A stretch of 64,000 nt of DNA, from positions 19,720 through 83,719 of the forward strand of contig NZ_AUGM01000018.1 in NCBI RefSeq assembly GCF_000422665.1, in the 5' to 3' direction. Of the stretch, positions 62,299 through 64,000 are shown in pieces. Each line of letters begins with the position of its first letter. Within the stretch, counting starts at the first letter, position 1. Origin of the DNA: Ferrimonas senticii DSM 18821 (GTDB taxonomy: Bacteria > Pseudomonadota > Gammaproteobacteria > Enterobacterales > Shewanellaceae). Below the pieces are notes generated by a model. That model was not told where the DNA came from. It did not search any database and saw nothing but the letters and a program-made list of their open reading frames with translations. Position numbers and translations under genes: made by a program.

Positions 62299-63322
62299 AA
62301 CCCAGTACCTCTACATCGATGTTGTGTTGTTCAAAATAAGTGATGGTTTGTTGGATGGCGTCGCGGTTGCCTAGCAGTTCCGTCAGCATCAGGCCAAAAC
62401 GGGTGCCGTCGATCGATTCCATCTGAGCGCTGATGATGCTTAAGTCGACCGCAAATTGATGGGCCACTTGGGTGATCACTGGGGCATCAACGGTGTCGCT
62501 GTGAAACCGCAGTCTCAGAATTGGCTTACTGTTGGCTGTCGGCGCTTGGTGTAACTGCGCCTGATAGTCGTCGGGTAACTCGACATGCAAAGTGGAACGC
62601 ACAAACTGGCGACCCAGCTCGGTAGCGGCGCCGGCAAAAAACTCGGCGACAGTGCCTTGCTCTACCAACTGGCCGTCGTCGATCAGCGCTACCCGATGGC
62701 AGATTTGTTTCACCACCTCCATCTCATGGGTGATTAGTAAGATGGTCAGTCCCAGTTGCTGATTGATCCGCTTTAGCAGCGCCAAAATCGATTTAGTGGT
62801 GCTGGGATCCAGCGCCGAGGTGGCTTCATCACAAAGCAGTACTTTTGGATCGTTCGCTAATGCACGGGCGATGGCGACTCGCTGTTTTTGACCACCACTT
62901 AAATTGGCCGGGTAGGCATCCGCTTTATCGGCTAGGCCAACCAGAGCCAGTAATTGGTTAACTTTGCTGTTAATAGTGGTTTTAGACTCACCGGCCAGTT
63001 CCAACGGTAACGCCACGTTGGCAAATACCGTGCGGGAACTGAGCAGATTGAAGTGTTGAAAGATCATCGCGATCTTTTGCCGCTGCAGATGCAATTGCTG
63101 TTCATCCAGTGCAGTGAGCTCTGTGCCATCGATGATGATCTGGCCGTCATCAGGACGCTCTAACAGATTAACGCAGCGGATCAGTGTGCTTTTACCTGCA
63201 CCAGATTGACCAATGATGCCGAAGATGCTGCCTTTATCGACTTGCAGATCGGTTGGCTGTAGCGCCTGAATAAGTTGTTTGCCAGAGCGGTAACTCTTGC
63301 TCACGGATTGAAGGGTAATCAT
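62288..63322 (-). CDS. metN: Methionine ABC transporter ATP-binding protein MetN
   Basis: The 344-residue ATPase has Walker A GQSGAGKSTL near residue 38, Q-loop, signature NLSGGQKQR near residue 140 and Walker B VLLCDEATSALD near residue 160, with the H-loop THE at about 198. The C-terminal NIL domain (about 265-340) binds methionine and inhibits transport when methionine is abundant. It is the first gene of metNIQ, behind two pairs of MetJ boxes. Confidence 0.96.
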   Translation of the reverse strand: MITLQSVSKSYRSGKQLIQALQPTDLQVDKGSIFGIIGQSGAGKSTLIRCVNLLERPDDGQIIIDGTELTALDEQQLHLQRQKIAMIFQHFNLLSSRTVFANVALPLELAGESKTTINSKVNQLLALVGLADKADAYPANLSGGQKQRVAIARALANDPKVLLCDEATSALDPSTTKSILALLKRINQQLGLTILLITHEMEVVKQICHRVALIDDGQLVEQGTVAEFFAGAATELGRQFVRSTLHVELPDDYQAQLHQAPTANSKPILRLRFHSDTVDAPVITQVAHQFAVDLSIISAQMESIDGTRFGLMLTELLGNRDAIQQTITYFEQHNIDVEVLGYVD

Positions 63323-63379
63323 CGAATGCCACAGCCTTACTGTTGTTCTTAGTTGGTGGTGCTGAAGCCCAGAATAAAT

Positions 63380-63425
63380 AGACGTCTAGAATGCTGTCAA
63401 TGGCCTTTTAGACATTTAGCCGTCT
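63380..63425 (-). promoter_or_regulatory. metJ box: Two MetJ operators upstream of metNIQ
   Basis: AGACGTCT plus AGAATGCT (63380-63395) and AGACATTT plus AGCCGTCT (63410-63425) are each tandem 8-base met boxes; the first unit is a perfect consensus. They lie 58-103 bases before the metN start, so metNIQ is repressed by MetJ with SAM. Confidence 0.85.
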
Positions 63426-63583
63426 AAATGTTTTGGTGGGGCAATATTTGCTCAATGCGGTAAATATCTTCCATTACTACCATCAGAAGCGTGTCATTGA
63501 GTTAAAACAACTCAATGGTGGTTTAGAATTGCAGCGCATTGGTGGTGTTTTGTGCAAATGGTTCGCCGTTGTTGAAATTGGGG

Positions 63584-63611
63584 TTGCGTCGAATTAAACC
63601 CTCCCTATAAT
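63584..63611 (+). promoter_or_regulatory. rRNA operon promoter P candidate
   Basis: TTGCGT (63584-63589) and TATAAT (63606-63611) are separated by 16 bases. A GC-rich discriminator (GCGC) follows, as in stringently controlled rRNA promoters. It lies about 260 bases before the 16S start. Confidence 0.8.
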
Positions 63612-63677
63612 GCGCATCTGTCGACGGGGCACAGCAAACAAAACGCTGAGCGGCTAAGAAATTAGTTGGGTCGACAA

Positions 63678-63689
63678 GCTCTTTAACAA
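63678..63689 (+). promoter_or_regulatory. boxA antitermination site in the rRNA leader
   Basis: GCTCTTTAACAA matches the boxA core. The following CAGACAATCTGTGTGGGCAC is the conserved leader of gammaproteobacterial rRNA operons. It loads NusB/NusE to allow uninterrupted rRNA synthesis. Confidence 0.85.
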
Positions 63690-63828
63690 TTAGTCAGACA
63701 ATCTGTGTGGGCACTCACGTGGAACGAGAAATCATCATTTTCTCGATGAAACTGAAGTGTTCATGCAACATGCAGAATGTTGAATCTTCGGATTTAACAT
63801 CTATCAGAATTCATTGAGTAGTCTGTGA

Positions 63829-63846
63829 TTGTTACTTCGGTAACAA
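63829..63846 (+). other. UUCG hairpin in the 16S leader
   Basis: TTGTTAC and GTAACAA close a TTCG tetraloop, giving a stable C(UUCG)G hairpin 26 bases before 16S. It is likely part of the leader fold used in processing. Confidence 0.6.
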
Positions 63847-63871
63847 GAATGGACGATAAATCAAAATCTTT

Positions 63872-64000
63872 TAATTGAAGAGTTTGATCATGGCTCAGAT
63901 TGAACGCTGGCGGCAGGCCTAACACATGCAAGTCGAGCGGTAACATTTCAAAAGCTTGCTTTTGAAGATGACGAGCGGCGGACGGGTGAGTAATGCTTAG
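63872..64000 (+). rRNA. rrs: 16S ribosomal RNA, 5' part
   Basis: The sequence begins TAATTGAAGAGTTTGATCATGG, the bacterial 16S 5' end, and shows the conserved GAACGCTGGCGGCAGGCC and ACACATGCAAGTCGAGCGG stretches. A V1 loop with TTTCAAAAGCTTGCTTTTGAA and ACGAGCGGCGGACGGGTGAG follows. The window ends inside the gene. Confidence 0.97.

Overview
The window reads as a chromosomal segment of a marine-type gammaproteobacterium of the order Alteromonadales, close to Ferrimonas or Shewanella. Support comes from the 5' part of a gammaproteobacterial 16S rRNA gene at the right edge with its boxA leader, the set of household proteins (RdgC, PpnN, Xni, MsrPQ, YibL, MaoP, SstT, MetNIQ), and gene orders I recall from Shewanella: porin-phoB-phoR-pstS, xni-ppnN, and guaBA divergent from xseA. 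The genus is an inference. Base composition is moderate and even, except for one visibly AT-rich patch near 49.3-50.2 kb.

Layout. 0-2 kb: two membrane proteins of unknown role, the first cut by the window edge. 2.0-2.26 kb: a MITE-like element. 2.46-6.3 kb: a large secreted protein with four copies of an unfamiliar module, Asp-Pro linkers and a helical C-terminal domain. 6.4-13.8 kb: NAD-type isocitrate dehydrogenase, a secreted S9 peptidase, a DUF3192 protein, SstT, a RimL-like acetyltransferase and an MBL hydrolase. 13.9-19.9 kb: a minus-strand block of SDR, xni-ppnN, a TPR protein with a decayed GGDEF domain, and rdgC. 20.1-24.6 kb: the phosphate-response block of porin, phoB, phoR and a PstS-like protein, with a Pho box before phoB and a second inverted-repeat element between porin and phoB. 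24.6-31.4 kb: M32 carboxypeptidase, xseA, an orphan prepilin-like protein, guaB and guaA. 31.6-37.5 kb: Na+ symporter, MBL and ACT proteins, MFS/LysR pair, zinc ribbon, maoP. 37.8-45.1 kb: envelope genes, with an MltF-like lytic transglycosylase running tail-to-tail into a moxR-DUF58-tgpA operon, then slt. 45.2-49.1 kb: msrPQ, a DUF885 lipoprotein and yibL. 49.1-50.3 kb: AT-rich island with an SPFH-like gene broken by an early stop codon and a gene remnant. 50.3-57.4 kb: small membrane protein, a cNMP/CBS/DUF294 regulator with a DEDDh exonuclease, GMC oxidoreductase, LRAT-like protein, EamA exporter and a KAS III enzyme. 57.5-63.4 kb: mutarotase, M48 peptidase, lemA and metNIQ under two MetJ box pairs. 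63.5-64.0 kb: rRNA promoter, leader and start of 16S.

Most of the window is core genome. The least explained pieces are the four-module secreted protein, the AT-rich island, the orphan prepilin, the LRAT-like protein and the two inverted-repeat elements. I found no CRISPR array, phage, complete IS or tRNA gene.
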